DNA from: Metellina segmentata
Taxonomy: Eukaryota; Arthropoda; Arachnida; Araneae; Tetragnathidae
Reading direction: 5' to 3'
DNA length: 64,000 nt
Assembly: GCA_947359465.1 (NCBI GenBank)
Contig: OX375880.1
Location: 16,500,120-16,564,119, forward strand
The notes under the pieces: model-generated
What the model saw: only the letters and a program-made list of their open reading frames with translations
Told to the model about the DNA's origin: nothing
The model's database searches: none
Made by a program: the position numbers and the translations under genes
In this document: piece after piece, positions 53,122-63,601 of the stretch
How positions within the stretch are numbered: position 1 is the stretch's first letter
Layout of the letters: each line of letters opens with the position of its first letter

Positions 53122-53430
53122 TACGAAATAGATCTATGCAGTGTTCTAAATTTTACGTTTGGAATTTCCTTTTGATTCAGAATATCACCAGCGTTCTTTG
53201 AACACGTAAACGGCAAAAGTGTAGTTCGGTCTCCTTGTAACCAAAAATCACCATGGAAATACAATCCAAACCAAACGAATGCAGAAATCGTAGCTTTTAC
53301 TCTGATCACTATTGGAATGAATCAAAAATGGATTCGTTGGGTTTCATCGGCTGCGAATAGCATTGTGTCGGAAGTAAGTTTGCCGTATCAGCGCGCAAAG
53401 GCAGGCGTCTTTCGCTGATAAGGTATGTTG
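53122..53430 (-). promoter_or_regulatory. Leader/promoter block of gene D
   Basis: On the minus strand GCGCTGATACGGCAAACTTA and CTTCCGACACAATGCTATTC (about 53394-53354) recur upstream of A and B at similar distance. Between this block and the ATG, D keeps segments shared with A but lost in B. No TATA box recognised. Confidence 0.45.
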
Positions 53431-53662
53431 CAATAGTAATTGCGATTCACAATCTTCTTGAGATTATTAAGAGGAATGTTAGGTCAATAGGTCAATGAGG
53501 AATTGCTAGGTCGATCGGGTTGTGTGTCAGAAAGGTCAAATTTGGCCATTCTAAGAATTGTTGACTAATCACTAAAAGAGCACTTTTATAAACATTCCTT
53601 GTATTTCATGGCATTCGATAGCATTTACTAAATACGTATGATACTCCGCACTCCATGTTCAT
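53431..53662. other. Spacer
   Basis: Contains GGTCAATAGGTCAATGAGG and similar short direct repeats (53484-53530). No feature recognised. Confidence 0.35.
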
Positions 53663-53955
53663 AGGTAGGTATTTTAATTAACGTCACATTGGAGCAACAC
53701 AACGGGCTATTGGAGACGGTTCGGATTCAATCCTGAAAGGAAAGATTCGAGGACGTAATTTTGAACCACAGTCAGATGCTAACTGCCACTTCACTCTCTA
53801 AATTTCCACAACACGCCAGCGTGAGGATATTTGATGCTACGACGAATTTAATGTGCACCAGCCCCTATTAGACACGACTGTTTTTGTCTGAATTCGAACA
53901 CGCAAAACTCCGGTTGCTAATCCAATACTCTGACAACCGAGCTACAGTGGTCCCC
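53663..53955 (-). mobile_element. SINE-B
   Basis: A minus-strand head near 53955-53895 (ACCACTGTAGCTCGGTTGTC; box B region diverged), the shared body, and a 3' end with AACGTCACATTGGAGCAACA at 53679. Confidence 0.65.
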
Positions 53956-54039
53956 ACTCCACGTTGAAGTGACATCAAAGAATTTCCTACTTTTGTATTT
54001 TGATTTCCTATTTCCAATTCAACTATGCAACAATCATAT

Positions 54040-54240
54040 ATAAGTAGGTAATTTATTTAACGTCGCAATGGAGCAACACAACGGGTTATTGGCTACAGTT
54101 CGGGATCAACCACCAAAAGTTCCACGGACAACACCTCGTGTTATTGAACCACTGTCAGATGAAGATATCACCACAGCCTGCCCAATTGGTAGTCGAGGAT
54201 CAGAAACTAGAAGATCACAAACGTATTGAACAACCGTTAT
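54040..54240 (-). mobile_element. SINE 3' fragment
   Basis: AACGTCGCAATGGAGCAACA to CACTGTCAGATGA is the 3' half of the shared body, minus strand; the head is missing. Confidence 0.55.
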
Positions 54241-54640
54241 CCAGTTCCAAAAATGAAGTAAGCACAGTAAAAAATATTAAAATATAAAAGTTTAAAAGTT
54301 AACGATAACTAAAAGTTAATATGCTTTTAAAAAGGCAATAAATTTCATAAAGGACATCCAGAAATAGGGCGGATACACACGCGCAGAAAATACGGATTCA
54401 TTCAATACCGATCATGACTGTTGCCATTCAGAGGAAAGGGAATAATAATTAAACATCGCATTGAATTAATTTTAAAATTTTCAAGATTAAATTTTAAAAA
54501 TCGGGCTGGTTTATAAAATTGCTAAAAAATTCGTACTACATGTGTGCCAAATTTCATTAGTGTGAATGCCATAAATTCGTCAGGGCACCCCGTACACACA
54601 TACAGAAACTTCATTTTATAATAGTAAGAGAAGAGATGAG
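54241..54640 (-). mobile_element. Helentron-like element, 5' end, minus orientation
   Basis: Read from 54640 on the minus strand: TACTATTATAAAATGAAGTT, then ATGAAATTTGGCACACATGT, then AAATTTAATCTTGAAAATTT, the same order as the left part of the elements at 59296 and 59872. The 3' end is not visible. Confidence 0.5.
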
Positions 54641-54689
54641 TCGTAAAACTCTCCCCCCCCCAAGAGGAAAAAAGTTCAAGTTATGAATT

Positions 54690-55192
54690 ATAAGTTTTAG
54701 CTATAGTCGAAACCCTTAAAGAGTTCCGACATTATCTAGTTGGAAAAAAATTTCAAATTTTTACGGATTGTCAAGCGTTTCAAAAAACAATGTCTAAAAG
54801 GTATCTCCCGCCGAAAATAGCGAGATGGGTCCTTTTTTTAGTAGATTTTGACTACGAAATACTCCACAGGCCAGCTAAACAAATGTGCCACGTCGATGCC
54901 CTAAGTTGTTACACAGTTTTGGTAATACAGCATGATGAGCTAACACAAAAAATCAAAGATGCACAAACGAAAGACGAGTTTACACAAGGTATCAAACAAC
55001 TGCCTAAACAGTCTTCAACATTAAAACATGACGTGCTGTATAAAATGGTCAATGACCAAGAATTTTTAGTAGTTCCACAAGACACGCAGAAACACATTGT
55101 TCAGCTTGAACTCTCAAAAGGTCATTTTGGTATAAACAAAACTGAAAATTTGGTGAAACAACAATTTTTTTCCCAACACAAGGAAAGTGGTT
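54690..55192 (+). pseudogene. RNase H C-terminus and integrase zinc-binding domain (gypsy 3)
   Basis: The frame is open from about 54690. FTDCQAFQKTMSKR is the third catalytic region of RNase H, PPKIARWVLFLVDFDYEILH the conserved connection region, and AKQMCHVDALSCYT stands where ADALSR usually lies. Then HIVQLELSKGHFGINKT is the His part of the integrase HHCC finger. The frame ends at 55192. Confidence 0.75.
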
Positions 55193-55944
55193 GAGACTGT
55201 CATTTTCAATTGTGTGCAATGCATACTATAATCTAAAAATCAGGTAAACAAGAAGGGTTTTTACATTCCATCCCAAAGGGAGATGTACCACTTGACACTT
55301 ATCACATTGATTTTCTAGGACCACTCCCAACAACGCATAAAAACTACAAATACATATTCACTGTCGTTAATGCCTTGACAAAATTTCTTTGGATATATTC
55401 GGTAAAATCTACTTCATCATATGATGCGTTAGAAAAATTAAAACAACAGCAAGACACACAAACAACACATTTTGGAACCCATCGAGAATAACTTCTGATA
55501 AAGGTTTAGCTTTTACATCAGCAGATTTTCAAAAATATTGCCAAGAAAAATATTGCCATTGAAAACATCACACACATTCCAATAACAAAAGGTGTATGTA
55601 GAGGTAATGGACAGTTGGGAAAGCTTCACGCGACAATAATCTAAGTTTCAACGAAACTTTCAATTGAAGACCCAACTAAATGGTTCAAGCACACATCCGC
55701 AGTGCAACGAGTCATCAACAGTACGATATCAACATCAACCAAATACACCCCATTTGAACTTTTGACGGAATTAAAATGAAAAACAAGGATGACATTAAAA
55801 TTAAGGAAGCACTTCAAGATGAATTTTTAAGATATCACTGCAAAATGTCCAACAAATGCATGAGAAAGCTATGGCTAACATTTTGAAAGTCTAGCAACAA
55901 AGGAAACAACAATATGTCAAGCGACGAAAACCAGCACAAACATA
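55193..55944 (+). pseudogene. Integrase core remains (gypsy 3)
   Basis: Broken frames still show DTYHIDFLGPLPTTHKNYKY (first catalytic Asp region) and a poorly kept middle; the second Asp and Glu regions are hard to follow because of stops and frameshifts. The sequence meets the mariner left end at 55944. Confidence 0.7.
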
Positions 55945-57451
55945 CAGGGTGGTCCCGAATTCATGGTACAAACTTTAATGGTAGGTACAGGACATTGTAA
56001 CAATGATTTATTGTATAGGAATGTATAGTCGCAAGTGACGCGGTGAGGCGTAAACAGGGGAAATAAAAGGAAAGAGAAATGGAGTGATCGGTTGGTATCA
56101 TTGCCGGTAGAGGGCTGTAGATGTCTAGCCGCTGTTGAACATGATGCATCGCAGTAGGGAAAAGCGCCATTCACAATTGTGCTGCCGTAGACGATGGGTG
56201 ACTTTACGTATGCAGAAAAAGCAGACATGCATTACATGTACGGCCGTGCAAATGGTAACGGCAGAGCTGCGTTACGAATGTATCGCGCGGAGTATCCTGA
56301 TCGACGAATGCCGGATCATAGAATTTTTCAACGGTTACATCGTCAACTTTGTGAAACAGGTGCGTTCGACGTCAACAGACATGGCGCTGGTCGAGTAAGA
56401 GCTGTACGCACTCCAAGGCTGGAAGAAAGCATCTTGAACATTGTGGCTGATAGACCCGAGTCAAGCACAAGAACTGTTGCGCGTGACGTAGGTGTGAGTC
56501 ATCAGACTGTATGCAGAGTGTTAAACGAAAATCGCTTACACCCCTTCCATTTTCAGAAAGTACAAGCATTGAATCCGGCAGATTATCCTCGCCGCGTGAA
56601 CTTCTGCCTGTGGGTGGGTGATGCAGCAATGTGCGTTGCAGCCGGATTTCGTAGATTATGTGCTATTTACAGATGAAGCGACATTTTCACGCGAGGGTGT
56701 CTTTAATGCGCACAATTCCCATGTGTGGGCAACCGATAATCCACATGCAACGCGTCGACATGCGTTTCAACAACGTTTCAGTATTAATGTGTGGGCTGGT
56801 ATTGTGAACGACTTTTTGATTGGCCCATACTTACTACCCACGCGGCTCACTGGCGGAAGCTATCTTATTTTTCTGAAAGAAGTGTTACCACAACTGCTGC
56901 ATGATGTTCCGATCGCCATTCGTAACCGCATGTGGTTTCAGCACGATGGGGCGCCAGCACACTTCAGCATTGATGTACGGAATTACCTGAATGCCACGTT
57001 TGGTACTCGATGGATTGGGCGTGGTGGACCAATCCCTTGGCCACCCCGATCTCCCGATTTATCGAGCCTCGATTACTTTTTATGGGGACATCTAAAGCAT
57101 CTTGTTTATGAGACTCCAGTTGACTCAGATGAGGATCTCGTCGCTCGCTTATCTGTAGCTGCTGCAGGTGTGCGTGAAATACCAGGCATCTTTGAACGTG
57201 TACGCCAATCGCTCCACCGACGCTGTCAAGCATGTATCGATACTGGTGGACGCAATTTTGAACAATTACTGTAAACATGACACTTGTCAACAACGCTTTC
57301 AATAAAATCTTTGTTTTTCCTTTCGGCCGTTATTTCCCCTGTTTTCGCCTCACCGCGTCACTTGCGACTATACATTCCTATACAATAAATCATTGTTACA
57401 ATGTCCTGTACCTACCATTAAAGTTTGTACCATGAATTCGGGACCACCCTG
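55945..57451 (+). mobile_element. Mariner-like (DD41D type) DNA transposon, nearly complete
   Basis: 1507 bp, TA on both sides (55943-55944, 57452-57453). Terminal inverted repeats start CAGGGTGGTCCCGAATTCAT. They agree without a mismatch over 106 bp and, with one mismatch, over about 122 bp. It sits inside the integrase of gypsy 3. It contains one transposase gene with a single frameshift. Confidence 0.95.
56194..57274 (+). pseudogene. Mariner-like transposase, one frameshift
   Basis: Frame 1 (56194-56676): a DUF4817-like N-terminus (FTYAEKADMHYMYGRANGN) and a helix-turn-helix (TVARDVGVSHQTVCRVLNEN). The register changes at about 56612-56620, where GTGGGTGG looks like a 4-base tandem duplication; frame 2 then runs to 57274. 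Catalytic residues: Asp in LFTDEATF, Asp in FQHDGAPAHF, and Asp in SSLDYFLWGHL. I count 41 residues between the second and third, so DD41D rather than the DD34D of Mos1. DD41D families (visitor, rosa) are known. The frame-2 product alone lacks the DNA-binding part. Otherwise undamaged, hence recent. Confidence 0.9.
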
Positions 57452-57474
57452 TATTGTGTAGACGACAGGGTTGC

Positions 57475-57728
57475 TATATATTATCAAGCGAACCCAATTT
57501 GCTGTCGGACTAAAGCTTCGACCACGGTTCTTTGGACCATACCAAGTGGCGAAAGTTAGACCTAATGACAGGTATGATGTGGAAAAAGTGGGAATCCACG
57601 AAGGTCCTAGTGTTACTTCAACCAGTGCGGACTTTATAAAACCTTGGGAGAAACCTTTTTGTGTTTTTTTTTCTTTCTCTCACTTCAAGTGCAAACTTTT
57701 CCAGATGAACTCTCATCAGACTTTATAA
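57475..57728 (+). pseudogene. Integrase C-terminal domain (gypsy 3)
   Basis: LKLRPRFFGPYQVAKVRPND and SADFIKPWEKP are the usual end of a Ty3/gypsy integrase. It continues the pol gene beyond the mariner insertion. It closely parallels the gypsy 2 tail at 37700-37853 in motif order but not in sequence. Confidence 0.75.
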
Positions 57729-57840
57729 CAATGAATGAACAATTTGAGAAGTGAACTTTTAAGAAAACGTTTTGCAGTCACCTTTGCAGGTTGCAAGGGA
57801 GAAGATGAAAACGTCTCCCTTCCAGGCTGCAAGGGAGAAT

Positions 57841-58200
57841 TTGTAAATATTTGTTTTTACTTTTCCTGTCTTTTTCGTTTGACTATTTTCAGATCCTCAC
57901 TTCACAGCAAAGATCGGCGGACCAATCAGTCACAATGGATGAGTGTCCTATACTCGACCCCCCATCCACCGAGCTACCTGTACAGTGTCGACACTCGTGG
58001 CGATGCCAGCGCTACGGAGTGCATAAGGCGGAAGGAAGGCGCAACAGGGAGAGTGTACTCACCAGCTGCTAAGCGCTCATCGACGCGTTTATCGTGACGC
58101 CTGTTTTAGTTAGGCTTAACAGCCTAAAGATGTATGATTAATACATTGAATACAATGCCATTGCTTTGAAACTGAGTTATTCTTGAATCTTCATTCAACA
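57841..58200 (+). repeat. Putative 3' LTR of gypsy 3
   Basis: TG..CA-bounded, about 360 bp, preceded by a purine-rich tract. It includes a pyrimidine run ending TTTTCAG (57880-57892) as in gypsy 2. There is no second copy in the window, so the limits are provisional. Confidence 0.4.
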
Positions 58201-59285
58201 CCCCTGGACTTACTCAACCAGAACATAGATATGGGATTAATTTTTTACACAAGTTGTAAGCTGATTTGAGATCTCTTTGAGGAGGTACTTATTAAGAGAT
58301 CCTTTTTATTACTGAGTTGACTCGATACCGACCTGTTTGATCTTTTTACTGCATGCCTTTTTAAATATATAAGCCGTGTAACTTCTTATTTTAAAATGGC
58401 CGAAATTTCGTTTGTGTTTTTTTTTTGTGATCCAGTTTTCTGTTACTTATTAGAGATATATTTCTTAAGAGTTAAATTATTAGGAGTCTCTCAAATGTCA
58501 CTAAACATGGGCAATTTCTTTTCAGGATATGTAGATTTTGACTAACTTTTATTAAGTCTGGTTGAATACATGTAATGGTTTCTCTATTTCCGTTACATAA
58601 AAATAAATAAAATATACAATACAAACACTTTTAAAGTAAGGTGCGTAATTTAATATTTTAAAATGACTGGTAAATTCAAAAATTCCTTTAAAGTAAGATG
58701 AGTTACGTTAAATTAAAATTGGTAGTCATACGTTGTAGCTCAAATATATTTCAAAATTTTGACATAGATTTTCATTACAAGACAATTAGAATCAATTAAA
58801 TATACATTTGTTTCTCGTGGTATTATTGAAAATTGTATTTCATAGTCAAGTAACTACATAATCATTCTAATTTGGTACGTGGTTTCCATTTAGAAACTAA
58901 ATATCTGAATTTAAAAGAAGCACTATAAGGATTCTCGATTTTAATTTGAATGTCTGTTGGGTAAAAGGAAATTTAAATAATACTCTTGGAATAGAATCAC
59001 AGTTAATAATTCAAAAAATTAGAGATTTTTGTTTGTCTTTGTTAATTTACAAATCGAAGCTCTCTCTACTTACGCATTCGTTGAATGCAGTGATTTTCTG
59101 TTTTCAAAACGCTGTAATATCGACCTGTTTTTTGAAAAATTGTAATCTATTGAATTCGCTTTGTCACATTGATGACATTTATTTCTAAAACAAGCTTCAT
59201 TATTCCACGTGACAAATGGAATTTTCAAGAAAGAAGGCCTTTGCTTTAAAATAATAAACATCGCATACCAGTACCGGATAATTCT
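58201..59285. other. AT-rich spacer
   Basis: No repeat or gene recognised. An 80-codon plus frame (58946-59188) and a 63-codon minus frame overlap each other and are probably chance. The end at about 59280 (CTGCTAGT at 59285-59292) suggests the 3' terminus of another Helentron-like element. Confidence 0.4.
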
Positions 59286-59292
59286 GCTAGTA

Positions 59293-59871
59293 TAATCTCT
59301 ACTATTATAAAATGAAGTATTTGTGTGTATGTATCTCTGACGTGTCTCCAGATGAATCTATAGCACTTACAGTCATAAAATTCGGCATACAGGTAATCCT
59401 AAAGGTGACTGAAAGTCACCTCGAAGGCCAATTTTTAAATTTAATCCAGAACATTTTAAAATTAATTTACAAGATTTTCTTTTTTACTGGTTCTTTTTTT
59501 GGACGCACGCCAAGTTTCCACTCTATGTGGTGTATGATGGCTGTGCAATGATATTCAGAGCGCAATTTGTTTTCCTTTGGTTACAATTTTTTTCATTTTC
59601 TTTTCGGATTTTCATTTTGTTTTATGTAAATTGGAAGAATTAAAGTTTGTTTGATTTAAGTCACGGTTCAGTGCAGTCGCTTTAGTTTGTATTGTTTCTT
59701 GCTTTTTCATTAGCTTTAAGACTATTTGAAAGTATAGCGATGGTTATTTTTTTTTATCATTTATGTAATTTTTTGTTTATTACTGCTTAATTTTGTTTTC
59801 TCGAAGTAATTGAGGTTGACTTTTTAAAAGAATAACTTCAACAGGGGTAATGCCGAGCGGGTACTGCTAGT
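59293..59871 (+). mobile_element. Helentron-like element ending CTGCTAGT
   Basis: It starts CTACTATTATAAAATGAAGT, contains ATAAAATTCGGCATACAGGT and a long T-rich middle, and ends GCCGAGCGGGTACTGCTAGT at 59871. It lies head-to-tail with a CTGCTAGT end on its left and a new start on its right. No helicase coding sequence. Confidence 0.55.
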
Positions 59872-60676
59872 CACTACTATTATAAAAGGAAGTGTTTGTG
59901 TGTGTGTCTTCAGACTAATCGATAGCACCTATAACCCCGAAATTTGGCACACAGGTAGTCCTAAAAATGACTAAATTCACCTCGAAACCTTGTTTTTAAA
60001 ATTTAATCAAGAACATTTTTTAATACATTTATTGGCATATTTTTATTATTCGGTTTTATAAGAATGGCAACAGTGTGAGAGATCAAAGGATTAAAATTTT
60101 TTCTGATTTCATCTTTTATTTATTTTTTCCTTTAATTTCATTTGTTGTTTTTTCGTTTTTGAACGCGTGCCAAGTTAACGGATTGTTCTGTTTGATTTGA
60201 GTCACGGAATCGATATGTGTTTCTTGCTTTATGTCTTTAGCACAGACATTTAAAATGGATTATATAAATAAATCTTTTTTTTAGGTAATCTAATCTGAAA
60301 TTTTCCGCAGATTTCAAATCCGCTTATCTTTAGCGGTCTAGGAGATAGAAAAAGAACTAGTTGACTCCAGTTAAGAGATTGTTTATTTTTATCGTCTGGC
60401 TGAAAAATTATTCCTCCGATCAAAATCAAAACGGAAATGAAAGCAAAAAATTAAGAATACGTGATCTCTTCTATGCTGTAGCATTCAATAATGATTAAAT
60501 TTCATTAAAATCATTTAAAAATCTTCTAGATTAAATTTTTTTAAATTCGCCGCGACCTAAAAATTGCAAAAAATTCGGACTACCTGTGTGCCAAATCTCA
60601 TTGCTGTAAGTGCCATAGAATCGTCAGGATTTCGCGACAAACAGACAGACAAACACTTCCTTTTCTAATAGTAAAG
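59872..60676. mobile_element. Head-to-head pair of Helentron-like 5' ends (foldback)
   Basis: The left arm ACTATTATAAAAGGAAGTGT (59875), with AATTTGGCACACAGGTAGTC, is repeated inverted at the right: GACTACCTGTGTGCCAAAT-like (60582-60598) and ACACTTCCTTTTCTAATAGT (60654-60673). GAATGGCAACAGTGTGAGAG lies at 60062. Two elements joined at their 3' parts, or one foldback element. Confidence 0.55.
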
Positions 60677-61000
60677 ATTCGTACAAAACGAAATTCGAAA
60701 CGATAGAGTAAAACGAATTTAAGTGGTTTGGTAACCATAATTTAGAAATGGAATTAGTTGAATGTCAAAGCAGCATAGCTTGGAAAAATAAATTAATGCT
60801 CTTTTAACGATGTTTGCATATATTCCTGTAAAAAATTGTTTTCTTCGATGAATTTTGTAAAGTCTACCAATAGAAGTAAACTCGGAAATGAATTGACTGC
60901 AAAATGCGTTAAACTAATGAATACTGAATATGAACCTAATATTAAGAAATTATCTGACAAAAAACAACAGATTTCTCATTAAATATACTTTAATTTTATT
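60677..61000. other. AT-rich spacer
   Basis: Nothing recognised on either strand. Confidence 0.4.
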
Positions 61001-61008
61001 GTGTATAT

Positions 61009-61171
61009 CAGGGCTCGAAATACCCGGGTACACAGGTGCACTGTGCACATGAAAATATAATTGTGCACCTAATTTTTTCCCACTAGGTGCACACAGTGCA
61101 CCTTGTGCACCTAATTTAAAAGCTTAGGTGCACAAGGTGCACCTGTATTAAAAAATCTATTTCGAGGCCTG
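61009..61171. mobile_element. 163-bp hAT-type MITE made of GGTGCAC palindromes
   Basis: Ends CAGGGCTCGAAATA and TATTTCGAGGCCTG are inverted repeats with one mismatch. The flanking octamers GTGTATAT (61001-61008) and GTATATAT (61172-61179) differ at one base. The inside alternates AGGTGCAC and GTGCACCT words, giving several short hairpins. Confidence 0.75.
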
Positions 61172-61317
61172 GTATATATACCTGTAACTTTTTTATCGAT
61201 TAAATTATAATATTTCATACATACATATGTTGTTTTCTTTTCCTTGCTCATTAAAAACTCAGTGCAGGGTAGCTGGGCATGATTTCTTCTCTTTTATATC
61301 TTTTTTTTTGCTTTCAT

Positions 61318-61446
61318 AAAATTCCTTTATAAACACTGCAGTTTTTATAAAGGCATTTTTCCTTCATAAAAACTGCAGTTTTTATGAAGGAAAAATAAAG
61401 TTTAAAGATACAGTTTTGTTTTCATAAAAAATGCAGTTTTTATGAA
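61318..61446. repeat. Three successive long palindromes with ACTGCAGT-type centres
   Basis: First, CCTTTATAAACACTGCAGTT with TTTATAAAGG (about 61324-61353, one mismatch pair). Second, a perfect 42-bp palindrome at 61355-61396 (CCTTCATAAAAACTGCAG in its left half). Third, GTTTTCATAAAAAATGCAGT with TTTTATGAAAAC (about 61418-61449, one imperfection). They are variants of one unit. No protein-coding frame. Confidence 0.85.
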
Positions 61447-61449
61447 AAC

Positions 61450-62032
61450 AATTATCAACTAATATGTTCAATTAAAATTAATATATCTATCATAAATAAT
61501 TTCTTTAAAAATAGTGAAAATTTTCCATAATTAAAAACAGCAATTATTGCTGTTTATTTAATTTTTCAGTCCCACCAAAAAATGTAACCTTGGAATTGGA
61601 TACTGCTGGCGAACCTTCGTTTAAAATCTATATTTCAACGCATATAATGCATTTCTCTAATATGCCAAGTATCTGAATTTAGTCTGTTTTATTAACTCCC
61701 AACAAAAGCAATCATTTGCATAAATCTTGGAATTAAAAAACAAATCTGCAATGAATTTGTTGTATGAGATGTTAACATTTTCAGAATATTTTCAATACTA
61801 AATTCAAATGTGAAGACAGGAAATTCCTATCACATACCAATAATGTGCGATAGGTTTTTATATTATGCAATATATAACCTGGTTGCTTATTTTATAAAAG
61901 TATTCAATCCCTCCAAACAAAATTTAAACCATTTTCAATGCATTCCTAGTGAAAAAAAAAAGCACAAGTCCAAAACATAGAAAAAGCAATAACTACATTA
62001 ATTCACCTCTTTTGGATATGTCTCTTACGGAC
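61450..62032. other. AT-rich spacer
   Basis: No recognised feature. Confidence 0.4.
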
Positions 62033-62212
62033 TAATGGATACCATACTGAACTCCAGATCCCTTGGTCCCGGGTTCGAATCTCCTCATCTGAGTGTGATT
62101 TTAAATTACGAGGTGTTGTCCTCGGATCATTCACTTAAAGGATCAATCACGGAACGTCGTCAATAGCCCGTTGTGATGATCTAGGACGACGTTAATTAAG
62201 AAATAACACGAT
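62033..62212 (+). mobile_element. SINE-D (tRNA-Arg-like head, short body)
   Basis: GGACTAATGGATACCATACT (box A) and GGTCCCGGGTTCGAATCTC (box B) with normal tRNA spacing are joined to only the last 110 bases of the shared SINE body (ATTACGAGGTGTTGTCCTCG to GACGACGTTAATTAAG). A fourth head type on the same 3' body. Confidence 0.7.
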
Positions 62213-63599
62213 TTTTTTTTAATAAAAAATAATTTGTTTACTCATCCTTTAACCAGATGGCACCACCAATCATTTATCATCATGACAACCGGTCAAAAAA
62301 CTGCAGGTATCCTGCAGGTTTTTTTTTTGAAGTTTTTTTTGCTGATTTTTTTATTGGGCGGATTTGTGTGTGTGTGTGAAATCTGGTGAAAATTAAACAC
62401 CAAATTAATAACTTACATCACGGCGTTGCCTGTGGTGTTGGTTTGCGAAGCACGAACAATCCATACTGCCACGCAGTCCCTCCCCCCCCCTTCCCCAGTC
62501 TATATATATAAAATTCAAATTTCACTCAGTCACTGACTGAATCATCACTGTACCTCAAGAACTACGAGTCCTTGCTGAAATTTAGCAAGATGATTCTTCT
62601 TATACCGTAGAGGTGCACTAAGAAAGGATTTTGAAAATTATACTAAGAGGCCTAAAATTGACCTAAGGTTTAAGCCAAAAGCAATTTGAAACTGCCATAG
62701 AAATAGCATTGAGTATAAAAAGATTTCTCAGATTGCGTTACTAGTGTTGATGAAAAAACATTTTTTTAAAACAAATTAACTTATAATATACTGACTTTTT
62801 ACTTCTTATCAGGATGAAAATAATATTTATTAATATTTGATTGATGAAGAAAGAATATTTAGAATATTTAATTTTACATTTACTTAAATTTTGTAATGGA
62901 ACACGAAAAGCCCAAACGATAAACTCAAATATTGAGAATAAAACGATCGCTGTACGCAGCTCAAATTGCTTTATTCACTCAAATTGCCAGTGTTGATCGT
63001 AAAACAAATTTTTTTAAAACAAATTAAACTTTAAAATATATGTTTGAACTTACTTTTTATTTCTTCCTATGATGTAAGAGAGAGTGAGTGAGAGAGAGAG
63101 ATTTAGAAAGAGAGAGAGAGAGAGAGGGAGTATTTAAAGCATTTAAATTTACATAACTTACATTAATTTTGCTTTTCGGTATTTGGCAACGTCAGAATCA
63201 ATGTTTAATTTAATTTATAATTCTTTGTTTGGGTATTTGAGTCGACTGCGAGATGTTGCGGTCATATTGGAAGTTTCCCAAGTATTACAAATATGTGTTC
63301 TTTTCGCTTATAAATCATTATTATCTTTATAAATATTGTCTGTTGTCGAATTGTTTTATTTCAGAATATATTCAGCAAGTCGAAATTTAACACGTTAGAA
63401 CAGAATTTATTTCAGAATTCTGTATTTTTTTTAAAGATTGGAATTTTGTTTCTGTTTGCATTTATGTGTTCTGGTATATTACCTAATGCAGAAATAGTAT
63501 TCAGGAGTTAGATTTGATTTATTTATTTCCTGCAAAATATCACTAGACATGGATAATTCCCTTGGTGTTATATGTATAATTCAACCAACTTTCTTTAAA
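62213..63599. other. AT-rich spacer with decayed Helentron-like ends and a (GA)n run
   Basis: 62438-62456 repeats TGTTGGTTTGCGAAGCACG, as at the start of the window. 62498 starts CTATATATATAAAATTCAAA. A GA-rich microsatellite is at 63078-63128. No gene recognised. Confidence 0.45.
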
Positions 63600-63601
63600 T
63601 A

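Larger units (their letters stand above)
54690..58200 (+). mobile_element. Ty3/gypsy retrotransposon 3, 5'-truncated and decayed
   Basis: It starts inside RNase H. Pol runs to 55940, is interrupted by the mariner at 55945-57451, and resumes with the integrase C-terminal domain (57475-57655). A putative LTR follows from TGTAAATATTTG (about 57841, after the purine-rich AAGGGAGAA) to TTCATTCAACA (58200). No 5' LTR, gag, protease or RT core. Confidence 0.7.

Noticed and set aside
57735..58097. 120-codon frame after gypsy 3 integrase, possibly an envelope-like gene
   Set aside because: No signal peptide, membrane segment or glycoprotein feature; most of it falls in the putative LTR.
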